Below are positions 10,590 through 19,740 of a stretch of DNA of 64,000 bases, piece by piece. Location: the NCBI GenBank assembly GCA_030068145.1, contig JAPJBO010000046.1, positions 124,001 through 188,000 of the forward strand, in the 5' to 3' direction. The first letter of the stretch is position 1; every line of letters begins with the position of its first letter. Under the pieces are notes generated by a model. That model saw only the letters and a program-made list of their open reading frames with translations. It had not been told where the DNA came from and searched no databases. A program made the translations under genes and the position numbers. This DNA comes from Diplonema papillatum (taxonomy: Eukaryota; Euglenozoa; Diplonemea; Diplonemida; Diplonemidae).

Positions 10590-10876
10590 CTGGCGTGCAG
10601 ACACGGGTACTTCAACAGGGCGTTCTCGACGGCGGGCTCCGCTGTGGGCGCGCGGGCGGTGCGCTTGAGGTCGTGGAGCTGCGGGCCGGTCAGGTAGACG
10701 GGGGTGAAGTGGAAGAACTCGGGCGGCTTCGCGTCCTTCTTCTTCCCTTCCGCGGCTTCTCGCCCGACGGCCGCCAGGAGCAGCGGCGCGCTGTTCCTCA
10801 GCGACGAGACGGGCACTTCGTCGCGCATGAGGAACGAGTCGGCGGAGTAGTAGATTACTACAACAGGGCGTCGACG
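10590..10876 (-). pseudogene. Rearranged (order-swapped) fragment of the same exon
   Basis: On the minus strand the fragment runs S-A-D-S-F-L-M-R-D-E-V-P-V-S-S-L-R-N-S-A-P, then jumps to G-K-K-K-D-A-K-P-P-E-F-F-H-F and on to A-V-E-N-A-L-L-K-Y-P-C-L. In the parent exon the second block precedes the first. The two blocks are therefore circularly permuted, as expected from a tandem duplication followed by deletion of its outer ends. Confidence 0.75.
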
Positions 10877-10886
10877 CTGTCGACAC

Positions 10887-11904
10887 TTACAGCAGACACG
10901 GGTACGGACTCAGGACTTCCTTCGCCCGTTCTTCCGTCGCCGCAAGAGACCGAGGCTGGCCAAAAGGGGTCGACAAGTGGAAGAACGTCTGCGTGTGGGC
11001 AACTGCACGCGACGCCAAGTAGTGCTTCCCCGGACCTTCGGACAGGATCAGCCGGTTCATGGTCGGCGCCTCGTCGCACAGCCCGTGCATGATGTGATAC
11101 GCGAGCGAGCACTCCGCCACGAAGTGCGAGTCGTCGGGGCGGCTGCGCGTGAAGGACCGGTCGATGCCGTTCCAGAGGGCGAACACCGGCTCCGGCGTGA
11201 CGAAGTCGTCTGTCAGCCCGACCTGCGCGGCGATCTGGCTCATTTGGGTCGTGATTTGGTGGCGCATGGCGGGGTCTGTCACGAAGCCGCGGTACAGGTC
11301 TTGTACCGGCAGGAGCACCGCGGTCGTGATCTTCCCGCACTGCTGCAGGTACAACCCGCAGAACCTGCCGCCGTCCGGCCCTACGGCCGCCAGGTGCGCC
11401 GGGAGCAGCGGCGCGCTGTTCCTCAGCGACGAGACGGGCACTTCGTCGCGCATGAGGAACGAGTCGGCGGAGTCGTACTTCAACAGGGCGTCGACGCTCT
11501 CGACGGCGGGCTCCGCTGTGGGCGCGCGGGCGGTGCGCTGGAGGTCGTGGAGCTGCGGGCCGGTCAGGTAGACGGGGGTGAAGTGAAAGAACTCGGGCGG
11601 CTTCGCGTCCTTCTTCTTCCCTTCCCGCGGCTTCTCGTCCTCCGGCCGCGCGGTGCTGATCGAGTACGAGAAGAGCGTGGCGCCGAGCATCACGTTCGGG
11701 CCCTCGACCGCGTACGGGAGGTCCTTGTTCAGCGAGACCCACGGCGCGTTCCCGTCGCCCCGGTTCTTCTTATCATAGACGCCGCGGGCGACGACGACGA
11801 GGGACAGCACGTCCTCCGTCATTTCGTTGGCGACCGTTTGATCTTCGCTGAAGACCGCGGCACCGAGCACCCTGGGTCTTGCCATCAACTCGTCCACAAG
11901 CAGT
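10887..11904 (-). CDS. DEP-domain protein, exon 2 (C-terminal half)
   Basis: The exon begins after the acceptor 'cgaaacacag' at 11904 with one base that completes the Arg codon begun in exon 1 (phase 2 to 1), then L-L-V-D-E-L-M-A-R-P-R-V-L-G, and runs 339 further codons to TAA at 10887. Exons 1 and 2 together make exactly 700 codons (699 residues). The segment has no family I can name: V-L-S-L-V-V-V-A-R-G-V near its start and L-Y-L-Q-Q-C-G-K-I-T-T-A-V-L-L-P-V in the middle look like beta-strand/helix modules. The TAA overlaps a good donor (ct|GTAAGTG), so an extra 3' exon is possible. An alternative reading is a separate gene starting at the ATG at 11897. Downstream lie duplicated fragments of this exon. 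Confidence 0.65.
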
Positions 11905-12299
11905 CTGTGTTTCGTGTGCGCGGCGTGTGGGTGCGAGTGTCAACAGAAAAAACTCAGTGTGGTGTTTGGGCAGAACCACCTTCCTTTTCATGTCGAAGAA
12001 GAATGAGAATAATACATCCTCCTTCGATTGTGTATGCTGGCTCCGTCTGCTCCGTCTTCACCGCTGCGCGATGCAAAAGAATGGGCGTGTGTTTGTTTGT
12101 ACGTGCCGGTGTGCAGCGCGGTAGTTTGCAAACGGGCACTGTGCCCTAGTTGACTTCATCCTCGAGGATATCAGTCCGAGTAAGTGCCATTTTTGTTTGT
12201 ACGTGCCGGGGGAGGATTAGCCTGATGGTGACTGAATATGATCGTTAGGCTAATCTTCTCCCAAGCACGCTGTCAAGGGATTTTGTAGTTTTTACACGT

Positions 12300-12395
12300 G
12301 TGAATTTTTTTTGTGTCGATAATACACGTCGGAATTTTTTTTTGACAGATAATACACGAGAGATTTTTTTTTGACCGATAATACACGTGGCAATT
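12300..12395. repeat. Short tandem repeat in the outer arm
   Basis: The motif 'gataatacacg' followed by a T run recurs about every 32 bp (near 12320, 12352 and 12376). The inverted counterpart is at 16600-16680 and 16965-17020. Confidence 0.75.
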
Positions 12396-12714
12396 TTTGT
12401 GACAAACGTGTACACGTGAATGCTGGGCGAATTTTCTAATCACAGGAGTTCAGTTCTGTAGACAGATGTTTACGTAAGGAAATGCTATGATGAAAGTCGG
12501 GTCACTCAACAGCTCAGTCGTGCAAGACTGTCCAGGCCTTGTGACCCTGGATGGCATTTTCCTCCGCGCCTACCCCCACTGTGACTCTCAGAGAGAGGAC
12601 ACAGTGAGGGTAGGCGTTTTTTTGATGGTTTCTTTTTTCTGAGGGTAAGGTGCCTTAGGGGACTAGTCCCAATGTGAAATGTGCCCTTAGGGGACTAGTC
12701 CCACTTGGAAATTG

Positions 12715-13170
12715 TCCATTTCTGCCGATTTTTCCACATTTTGGCCACTTTCGGCCATTTTGGCCGATTTTTCCAGATTTTGGCCTTTTCGGCCGTTTTT
12801 CTAATCGGCAAAAATCGGCCAAACTGGCCAAAATCTGGAAAAATCGGCCAAAATGGTCAAAATCTGGAAAATCTGGAAAAATCGGCAAAAATTGGCCAAA
12901 ATCTGGAAAAATCGGCCAAAATGGTCAATATCTGGAAAATCTAGAAAAATCGGCAAAAAATTGGCCAAAATCTGGTAAAATCGGCAAATATGGCCAAAAT
13001 CTGGTAGAATCGGCAAAATTGGCCAAAATCTGGTAAAATCGGCCATCTTTTTTTTTTCCAGGTTTTGGCCAATTTTTGCCGATTTTTCCAGATTTTCCAG
13101 ATATTGACCATTTTTGCCGATTTTTCCAGATTTTGGCCATTTTTGCCGATTTTTCCACATTTTGGCCATA
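12715..13170. repeat. Tandem/inverted 'ggccaaaatctggaaaaatc' array, left arm
   Basis: About 20 imperfect units of ttggccaaaatctggaaaaa run first in one orientation and then in the other, so the array can also fold on itself. The same motif forms the inner right arm at 15330-15540. Confidence 0.85.
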
Positions 13171-13373
13171 TCTCACGGTTGTGAAACGAATGGATTATTG
13201 TACATTATTGTATTTCCCCCGCCGACCAAGAATTATTGTATTTTTCGAGACTGGAGGTCCTATGAACATGCAATGTGAATAGCCTCTATTCGAGCCAACC
13301 CGGCTTTTCTTCATGAAAAAAGTGTATTGTTTTTGGAAAGAGCCGGGCAAGCTCTTTTTTTTCCTCGCAAAAG

Positions 13374-13450
13374 GTATGCGGGTGGCAGAGTGACCGGGCG
13401 CCGGCCTTCAGGCCGGTGGGTCCGGGTTCGAACCCCGCCCATGACATTTT
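13374..13450 (+). other. tRNA-like Pol III unit (degenerate tRNA or SINE head)
   Basis: An A-box-like segment (tggcagagtgaccgg, from 13383) and a perfect B box (ggttcgaacc, 13425-13434) are correctly spaced. A strong anticodon-like hairpin (ccggc/gccgg with a 6-base loop) lies between them, and a T5 terminator follows at 13446. The acceptor stem pairs only with a bulge (atg-ggg against cccat) and the anticodon loop is one base short, so I call it tRNA-like, not a functional tRNA. Confidence 0.45.
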
Positions 13451-13626
13451 TCCGGTCGAAGATTGTTTTCGAGGTTTTGTTGCGTTTCCAGGTCCAATGT
13501 GCCCGAAAATTGCGTTTTTGCGGAGTTTTTCAGTATCTCGCGGCATTTGGGTCACCACGGGAAACGGAGTCGGGGGGGGGGCCCGGGGGGGGCCGGGGTA
13601 CTGGCGCCGAACTTGCCACCAGAACC

Positions 13627-14335
13627 CGAACTTTGCTTCGCCCGAACTTAGCTTCGCCCGAACTTTGCTTCACCCGAACTTTGCTTCGCCCAGAACTTTG
13701 CTTCGCCCGAACTTTGCTTCACCCGAACTTTGCTTCACCAGAACTTTGCTTCACCAGAACTTTGCTTCACCCGAACTTAGCTTCACCCGAACTTTGTTTC
13801 GCCCGAACTTAGCTTCACCAGAACTTTGCTTTAGGTTCGCCGAACTTAGCTTCGTCCGAACTTTGTTTCGCCCGAACTTAGCTTCGCCCGAACTTTGCTT
13901 CACCAGAACTTTGCTTCATCCGAACTTTGTTCACCAGAACTTTGCTTCACCCAGAACTTAGCTTCGCCCGGACTTTGCTTCGCCTGAACTTTGCTTCACC
14001 CAGAACTTAGCTTCGCCCGAACTTTGCTTCACCCGAACTTTGCTTCGCCCGAACTTTGCTTCACCAGAACTTTGCTTCACCCGAACTTAGCTTCACCCGA
14101 ACTTTGTTTCGCCCGAACTTAGCTTCACCAGAACTTTGCTTTAGGTTCGACGAACTTAGCTTCGTCCGAACTTTGTTTCGCCCGAACTTAGCTTCGCCCG
14201 AACTTTGCTTCACCAGAACTTTGCTTCATCCGAACTTTGCTTCACCCGAACTTTGCTTCACCCGAACTTTGTTTCGCCCGAACTTTGTTTCGCCCGATCT
14301 TAGCTTCACCAGAACTCACGAACTTTAACTGCTGC
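13627..14335 (+). repeat. 16/17-bp minisatellite 'gaactttgcttcgccc'
   Basis: About 43 units of gaactttgcttcgccc or variants (tagctt, caccag, gtttcg) are present. A higher-order repeat is visible: the odd unit 'ttaggttcg(c/a)cgaac' occurs at 13831 and 14141, and the flanking unit order is conserved, giving a 310-bp superperiod. It lies at the centre of the foldback element. Confidence 0.92.
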
Positions 14336-14379
14336 CTCCAGTCTCGCCACGCGCCGGCCTTAGCCGAGCACACGTACTT

Positions 14380-14470
14380 CTTGTACATTATTGTACATTA
14401 TTGTATATTATTGTACATTATTGTACATTATTGTACAGTTATTGTACAGTTATTGTATATTATTGTACAC
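14380..14470 (+). repeat. 'attattgtac' short tandem repeat
   Basis: About eight units of attattgtac with small variants are present; two isolated units lie at 13190-13215 on the other side of the minisatellite. Confidence 0.85.
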
Positions 14471-14479
14471 GCAGTGGTG

Positions 14480-15329
14480 CAGGGGGTAAGGCGTGTGGAA
14501 GGTTTACGACAGGTTTTACACGGAATGACCCGATGAACTCGACAGACTTCCGAACATGGTGTCTTTGTCAGGGGTGCTCGAGCGCAAAAAGACAGCGTTG
14601 CAGTTCAAGCGGAAGGTGAAGATGCAGCAGGTGCCATATCACGGGCTACCAGAAAGAGCGACAAGCATTCGGAAAGGCAGTTGTCACGACAGGTGTCTTG
14701 GCGAGGAGGACGTCTTGGTGGATCTTCACTTCGACAATCTTCACTTCGGCAATCTTCACTTCGGACTCAGTTCAGTCCGGAAATTGAAGTGAAGGTTTCC
14801 CGAGGTGAAGACCCTTGATACAGACGTTTGCGTCAAAACGACATTTTCAGGGTCGAACGCAGCAGGGAAGTGAAATACATCGTATTTCGTTCTTTCTCGT
14901 TTCCCCGACCGAGCATGCTCTCCAGGGCGTGAACGGAAATACTGCCCCTTTCATTCAGATATCTGCTGCAATTGGGCGCAGCGAGATAGCTGTCAGAAGC
15001 TTCCCGCACCGGACTATACATCTCTGCCAACTAACTTTTCGAATTGGGTGGCAAATCCAGGTGCGCCTGATGCGCCTAAAGGGGTTATGGAGTACGCGCA
15101 TTTTTGGTAAATGCTCGGACTGTGTATTCGTCTTCTGGAAAAGCCTTTTTCGAGTTTGCTGTTCTGCTCAATCCTTTCTCGATCTCGCAGTTTGTTTAAG
15201 TGCACTGGGCAGTTTCTTGTTGCGGCCCAGTTTGTTCGTTGACCTTTTCGTGGAGCTTCTTCCCTTCTGCAGGAGTTTGGCCCTAAGAACCGTGGGCCAT
15301 GTGTTCTCCCGTCATTTCTAACACAACCG
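14480..15329. other. Central part of the foldback element, no supported gene
   Basis: Three copies of 'atcttcacttcgg' lie at 14729-14765. No frame longer than about 170 codons and no motif is visible, so any cargo is unrecognised. Confidence 0.4.
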
Positions 15330-15740
15330 TGATATCTGCCGATTTTTCCAGATTTTGGCCAATTTTTGCCGATTTTTCCAGATTTTGGCCAATTTTGCCG
15401 ATTTTTCCAGATTTTGGCCAATTTTGCCAAAATTGGCCAAAAATGGCCAAAATCTGCCAAAATCTGGCAAAATCGGCCAAAATGGGCCAAAATCCGAAAA
15501 ATCCGAAAAATCTGAAAATTTCCGAAAGTTTGCTAAAAATTTGCTAAGTACACTTCCCTGGCAAAAAGTCCAATGAAATTGTTTGCCCTTCGGGGACCAG
15601 TCCCCTAAGGGCACATTTTCATTGGGAAGTACTGGGAAATGCACTTTGCAACTTTTTTGCAAATTCTTACCAGGAATTGTAATGCAAAATAGGGACTAGT
15701 CCCCTAAGGGCACATTTCACATTGGGACTAGTCCCCGAAG
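15330..15740. repeat. Inner right arm of the foldback element
   Basis: Tandem 'ggccaattttgccgattttt' units are followed at 15590-15740 by two copies of 'ggacTagtcccctaagggca'. Both are inverted relative to the left arm. Confidence 0.8.
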
Positions 15741-15883
15741 GCACTTTTCCCTTTTTCTGATGTTTTTTTTTGGGGGGGTTTTGTTTTTTCAAGAGCACAC
15801 CCACGGGGGTTGTTTAGGGGATCCCCCGGGTGTTTCATTTGATATGATTCTTGATTTGATCTTTTTCAGCAGACAAGGAAGAA

Positions 15884-16400
15884 ATGAAAGACATTGAATC
15901 TCAGCAGCCCGACAACAACGGCGTCACTGTCGAAGGCAGGGAGCACAAGTTCGGCAGTAGTTCAGGTCGCAATCAGTGCATGTCCACGGCGGCGTTATGG
16001 CGGCATGGTTCCACCGCGGCCGGTGACCGCCTCCTCTTTCCGCTCGGTAGGCCTGGCTTTCTGTCACACATCCACACACCTGTCGCACGGGGCACAGTTT
16101 TGGCCGCATGCACACAGAGGATGAAAGGGGAAACTGCGTTCTCGGACTCGGACTCCGAGTCGGAGTCTGAGTCCAAGTCTGACTCAGACCCGGAGTCTGA
16201 TCCGGACTTCGAGTTTGACCCGGACTTTGTGTCTGACTCTGACTCCAAGTCTGACTCAGACTCTGAGGCAGGCTCGAGTGGGGGGGGAGGGTTGGCCGCT
16301 GCCTGGCCCTTCGGGGCTGGTTTGGGTGAGCCTTCGCGGCTGGCTTTTTGCATGTTCTGGCTTGGTGTCCGAAGTCGAGGCAATTCTTGACTTGTACTGA
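15884..16400. other. Region with Ser/Asp-coding repeat; possible coding remnant
   Basis: Between 16140 and 16268 a 6-bp-based repeat (gactcn) encodes Ser-Asp/Glu dipeptides on both strands. On the minus strand a neighbouring frame carries C-L-D-F-G-H-Q-A-R-T-C (like half of a CCHC zinc knuckle) and C-T-D-C-D-L-N-Y-C-R-T-C (ZZ/B-box-like spacing). These could be remnants of a retroelement or host exon. The frames differ and no complete gene is supported. Confidence 0.3.
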
Positions 16401-17123
16401 CGTTTTTCCCCGCACGAAGCCAGTCGGGTTTGGCTGTTCGCGTTTTGCGGACGCGGAGGTGGTTGTGTGCTGTCGCTCTTGAAAGTGCTCAGTGAGCGGT
16501 GCCACGCCGTCACCGTTGTCCACTCCCGTTGCCTATCGTGTGTGTGCTGTGAAAATTCACCGTAAAAATAACGCAAAATTCGCCCAACATTCACGTGTAC
16601 ACGTTTGTCACACCAAAAATTGCCACGTGTATTATCGGTCAAAAAAAATTTTGCCACGTGTATTTTCGGTAATAATACATCCTCCTCCAACGGCGTATAC
16701 TGGCTCCGTCTGCTGCTTCGTCTTCACCGTCGCGGGTGATGCATAAATCGAAAGTAGAAAGGTCAAGCAGTGATTCGGTGTGTTTGTCACAATCGTCGTG
16801 ACGCCTCAGGACACGGCTTCAGAAAAAGGGGGGGCAAGGGTGGGTGGGCAAGCGAGGGGTGAAGTTACGATGTTTTCGGGATAGCGACGGGGTTATTCAA
16901 CCTGTAACGAGTGTTAGGTATTCGTCGGATATATTAATCTTCTAAGATCTGCGATCTTATACGACAAAAAAAAAGTGACGTGTATTACGACACAAAAAAA
17001 ATTCACACGTGTAAAAACTACAAATTCCCCGCTGTCAACGTTCTCTTTCGTGTGTACAAAGCATTGTTACTACGAAAAATTGAAGGTAGGTCAGGCAGTG
17101 ATTCTGGTCACTATCGTCGAATT

Positions 17124-17222
17124 ATTGAACGCTTACCCCGCCCCTAAACCCAGATTTACCTCCCTCTGAGATTTCGCAACTGGCGGTCTCCTCAAGTATT
17201 TCCTACAAAGCAGGTGCTTAGG
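17124..17222 (+). mobile_element. SINE-like family A, 3' fragment
   Basis: It matches the 3' 100 bp of family A from 'ttgaacgcttac' to 'agcaggtgctta', where it is cut by the TIR element that follows. Confidence 0.7.
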
Positions 17223-18393
17223 GTGCTCTGACTTTTTTTTTTTGTTTCTGGTCCCGCGTGCGTACAGATTTCTGAGAACCGTCGGAAAAAAAGATAATCC
17301 AAGAAAAAGATAATTTGCACAAGAAGTGACCACTACGTTACAAACTGGTCGGTTCGCCTGTGTCTCGTCGTGATGTGGGGGGGTTCTAAAGCACGCGCTC
17401 TCAGTGTGTCCAGAGCAGCACCAGGCCACAGCTCCAGAGAACGCTGTGAACGCTGTGAACGCTGTGAACGCTGTATGAACGCTCTGGAGGCTATCAAAGC
17501 CCGTCTTGGGACCGCTCAATACAGCAGCAACCCGTGGTTGTATTGAATGAGGATACCGCAGCCGAGCAGGCATCTCTTCTTGCGTACGTCCGGGAGAAGT
17601 ATGGAACTCTGGAAGGCCCATGGTCGAGCAAATTCATCCCCGCACCTTGTCAACCTGCGGAGCTGCGAGGATACAAGATGTCCTCTCATTGTCGACAAAA
17701 CCGACCTCCTCGAGTGCCCAACACTTGTAGCCCAAATAGGAGAGAATTGCTGAGGAAGAATTGAGGGGGTGTTTGACAAAGCTGACATCGGTCACGAGGA
17801 CACCTTCAGACCGTCGCCCGCTGCCCCGAGGCGCACCAATCGGCCTTCATCAAAATACAGAATCTGCACCAGCCTATTAAGTGCCAATGTGTAACAAATT
17901 TCACGGAATCTTCCGGGCAAGTGTATCCCAAGCCAAGCTTCACCAGGGTGCCTTGTCTCAACTCATCGAGGAAACACATTGCACATTGACATTCCTGAGG
18001 AGGCTGCTACGAGTACAGTGGGCGAGGGAGACAATGCTAGTGAGATCAAGCTGTCATCCGTGTTTGCCACCAAGGGAGGGATGTCCTGTACTGCCCATGT
18101 CGAGTGGACCTTGAACCTGATGATATTCTACAACGGAATTCAAAGATCTGTGATCTGTGTCGACAACGTGGACTGCACCCTGCGAAAATGTTGATCAACG
18201 AGTCTGTGCCCGCCACATCGCAGTCTCAGAGTCAACCACGACAGATGCGACGCCTTAATGAAGCAGCGGCTCAGAGAAAAACGCCTCTATATGCCCTAGT
18301 TTTTTTGGGCTATTTATTTTTTTTTTGCGTGCGTGCGTACAGACTTTTTGGAAGGCCGGGGACCAGAAACAAAAAAAAAAGTCAGAGCACCCT
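17220..18393. mobile_element. 1.2-kb element with about 35-bp terminal inverted repeats
   Basis: The left end 'gggtgctctgac', an 11-base T run and 'gtttctggtccc' are repeated in inverted form at 18358-18393. The inside contains coding-like pieces on the plus strand in more than one frame: 17540-17660 (A-E-Q-A-S-L-L-A-Y-V-R-E-K-Y), 17850-17975, and 17979-18194 (S-E-I-K-L-S-S-V-F-A-T-K-G-G-M). A one-base frameshift near 17978 joins the last two. I recognise no transposase family. It appears to have inserted into the SINE A copy at its left. Confidence 0.6.
17850..18194 (+). pseudogene. Frameshifted coding remnant inside the TIR element
   Basis: The frame ending K-H-I-A-H and the frame beginning I-D-I-P-E-E-A-A-T join through one extra base near 17978. 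Downstream are S-C-T-A-H-V-E-W-T-L-N-L and V-D-N-V-D-C-T-L-R-K-C, then TGA. No family is recognised. Cys content is high (K-C-Q-C, S-C, I-C, D-C, K-C). Confidence 0.35.
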
Positions 18394-18403
18394 TGCTCCA
18401 CTT

Positions 18404-18622
18404 CATCCCTTTTTGTTCTTCGCTTACACCACCTTGTGTTGTTTTCTCACTCAGGACTTTTGACCTGTTGTGTTTGTGTGATTTGTCGTGTAGGGGTAGA
18501 CCCGCATGACCTCACGTCCGTTCAACACGTGGTTCGGTAGTTACAGCACTTTGGATCCCTTCTGTTCTTTGTCGGGCAGCATCGTCGAGCATTTCCTTTC
18601 AAGCTGGCGCTTATGTAAAAAA
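18404..18622 (+). mobile_element. SINE-like element, family C
   Basis: About 218 bp runs from 'ttcttcgcttacaccacc' to 'caagctggcgcttatgtaaa' plus an A run. Other copies are at 43285-43505 (-) and 25060-25172 (+, internally deleted). Its 3' end resembles that of family A. It lies in the DEP-gene intron, 36 bp from the exon 1 donor. Confidence 0.75.
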
Positions 18623-18658
18623 AGGGAAGGGGGGGTGGGAAGGCGAGCTAGACAGTAC

Positions 18659-19740
18659 CTGCTCCTGTAGAAACTGCGCATCGTCGATTGCTGGCAGCGA
18701 GACCCGTACCTGTACGCCAAAACGGACGTCTGCGAGTTCGTGTACGCGACATGGGGGAGCAGCGTGGAGGATGCGTTGACGAAGGGCTGGATCTCGGCGC
18801 CCAGGTGCGCGCACCACCGGGAGAACACGGGCGCCGCCATCCTGCGCATGACCGCCTCGAGCGGGCCCTGGAAGAACTGCATCGCGGCCTCGAACTCCTT
18901 CGCGACGTATTGGATGTGCCTGTCTGTGCTCGTCGACGGCCCGGCGACCAGCAGAAACAGTCCGCGCGGCGTCGCCTTGCCGGTCAGCTTGTGCATGGCG
19001 AGGATCGACTTCGCAAAGTGGACGGTGGGCGGCCCTGTTTCGTCGTTGGGTTGCGACTTTTTCGGGGTGATGTGCCCGACGATGCCGCACAGCGTGAGCG
19101 CCGTCGAAAGCAGCGTCTCCTGCGACCGCTCGTCGAGCTGCCGCGGGTGAAAGTAGAGGTTGCCCTCGCGGATGAAGTTCGTCTTCTCGTTCTCTTCCTC
19201 GCTCGCGTCCGGCGGCGGCTCCCAGAAGATCGCCGCGACTCGCTGCAGCAGGTCCTCCTTCCCCCGCTGCCCGCCGGCAGCCACCGGCTTCGCCTCGGCG
19301 CAGAAGTTCGCGAACCGGTACGCCCTCAAAAAGTGCGTCGCGAACTGATACAGAGAGTCCGCTTCATTCGAGAAGACTGGGGCCGCCTTCGTACCGTCTT
19401 TGCCGCTCGGAATCCGGATGAAGACGCCGGCGGTGAGGAAGTGGGTGCCGAGGGTAACGACGTCGTCTTCTGGCATGCCGCTGTAGGTGGTGGCCATCCA
19501 GGCGGAGAAGTCGCAGCCGAAAAAGTTCATGTCCGCGGCCGAGATCGGCGTCGGCGGCAGTGTGTCGCGGTAGTTGTCGTTGAGCTTCGCCTTGCGGACC
19601 TGCTTCTCGGTCTTCCCCGCGTGGTGCCGGTTCTCGACCTCGCGCTCGGCGAACCCGGCCTGCACCGCGCTCGCCCAGCTGTGCATCAGCAGCACCGCGT
19701 CCACGCCCCAGCGCGCCTCGTCCGTCGACGAAGCCGCCAT
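18659..19740 (-). CDS. DEP-domain protein, exon 1 (N-terminal half)
   Basis: The ATG at 19740 begins M-A-A-S-S-T-D-E-A-R. Residues about 74-134 match a DEP domain (C-D-F-S-A-W-M, then V-V-T-L-G-T-H-F-L-T-A-G-V-F, ending A-D-S-L-Y-Q-F). DEP domains target signalling or trafficking proteins to membranes or receptors. The part after residue 160 (A-A-I-F-W-E-P-P, then L-Y-F-H-P-R-Q-L-D) may be longin-like, as in Mon1/Ccz1/HPS-type proteins; that is weak inference. The frame stays coding-like to a donor 'ggagcag|GTACTG' at 18659/18658 (phase 2). Past it the frame runs into a SINE, which argues for splicing. The intron to exon 2 would be 6754 bp. The first 60 codons and upstream sequence are tandemly copied to the right. 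Confidence 0.72.

Larger units (their letters stand above)
12271..17038. mobile_element. Large nested inverted-repeat (foldback-type) element inside the DEP-gene intron
   Basis: Matching blocks occur in mirror order and opposite orientation on both sides. 12271-12332 pairs with 16975-17038 (fttttgtagtttttacacgtg-type block, read on opposite strands); 12389-12445 with 16575-16640; 12657-12702 with 15691-15736 (about 45 bp, ggactagtcccaatgtgaaa, nearly perfect); and 12720-13165 with 15340-15510 (tandem ttggccaaaatctggaaaaa motif). The centre (13170-15330) holds a minisatellite, a tRNA-like unit and unassigned sequence. Long, internally repetitive inverted arms are typical of foldback elements. 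No transposase is visible and target-site duplication could not be fixed, so the exact ends are uncertain. Confidence 0.65.

Noticed and set aside
10977..12149. 390-codon plus frame
   Set aside because: Antisense of exon 2 of the DEP gene; the minus frame has better codon use and a phase-matched acceptor.
13327..14328. Frames encoding A-S-P-E-L-C-F repeats
   Set aside because: Translation of the 16/17-bp minisatellite.
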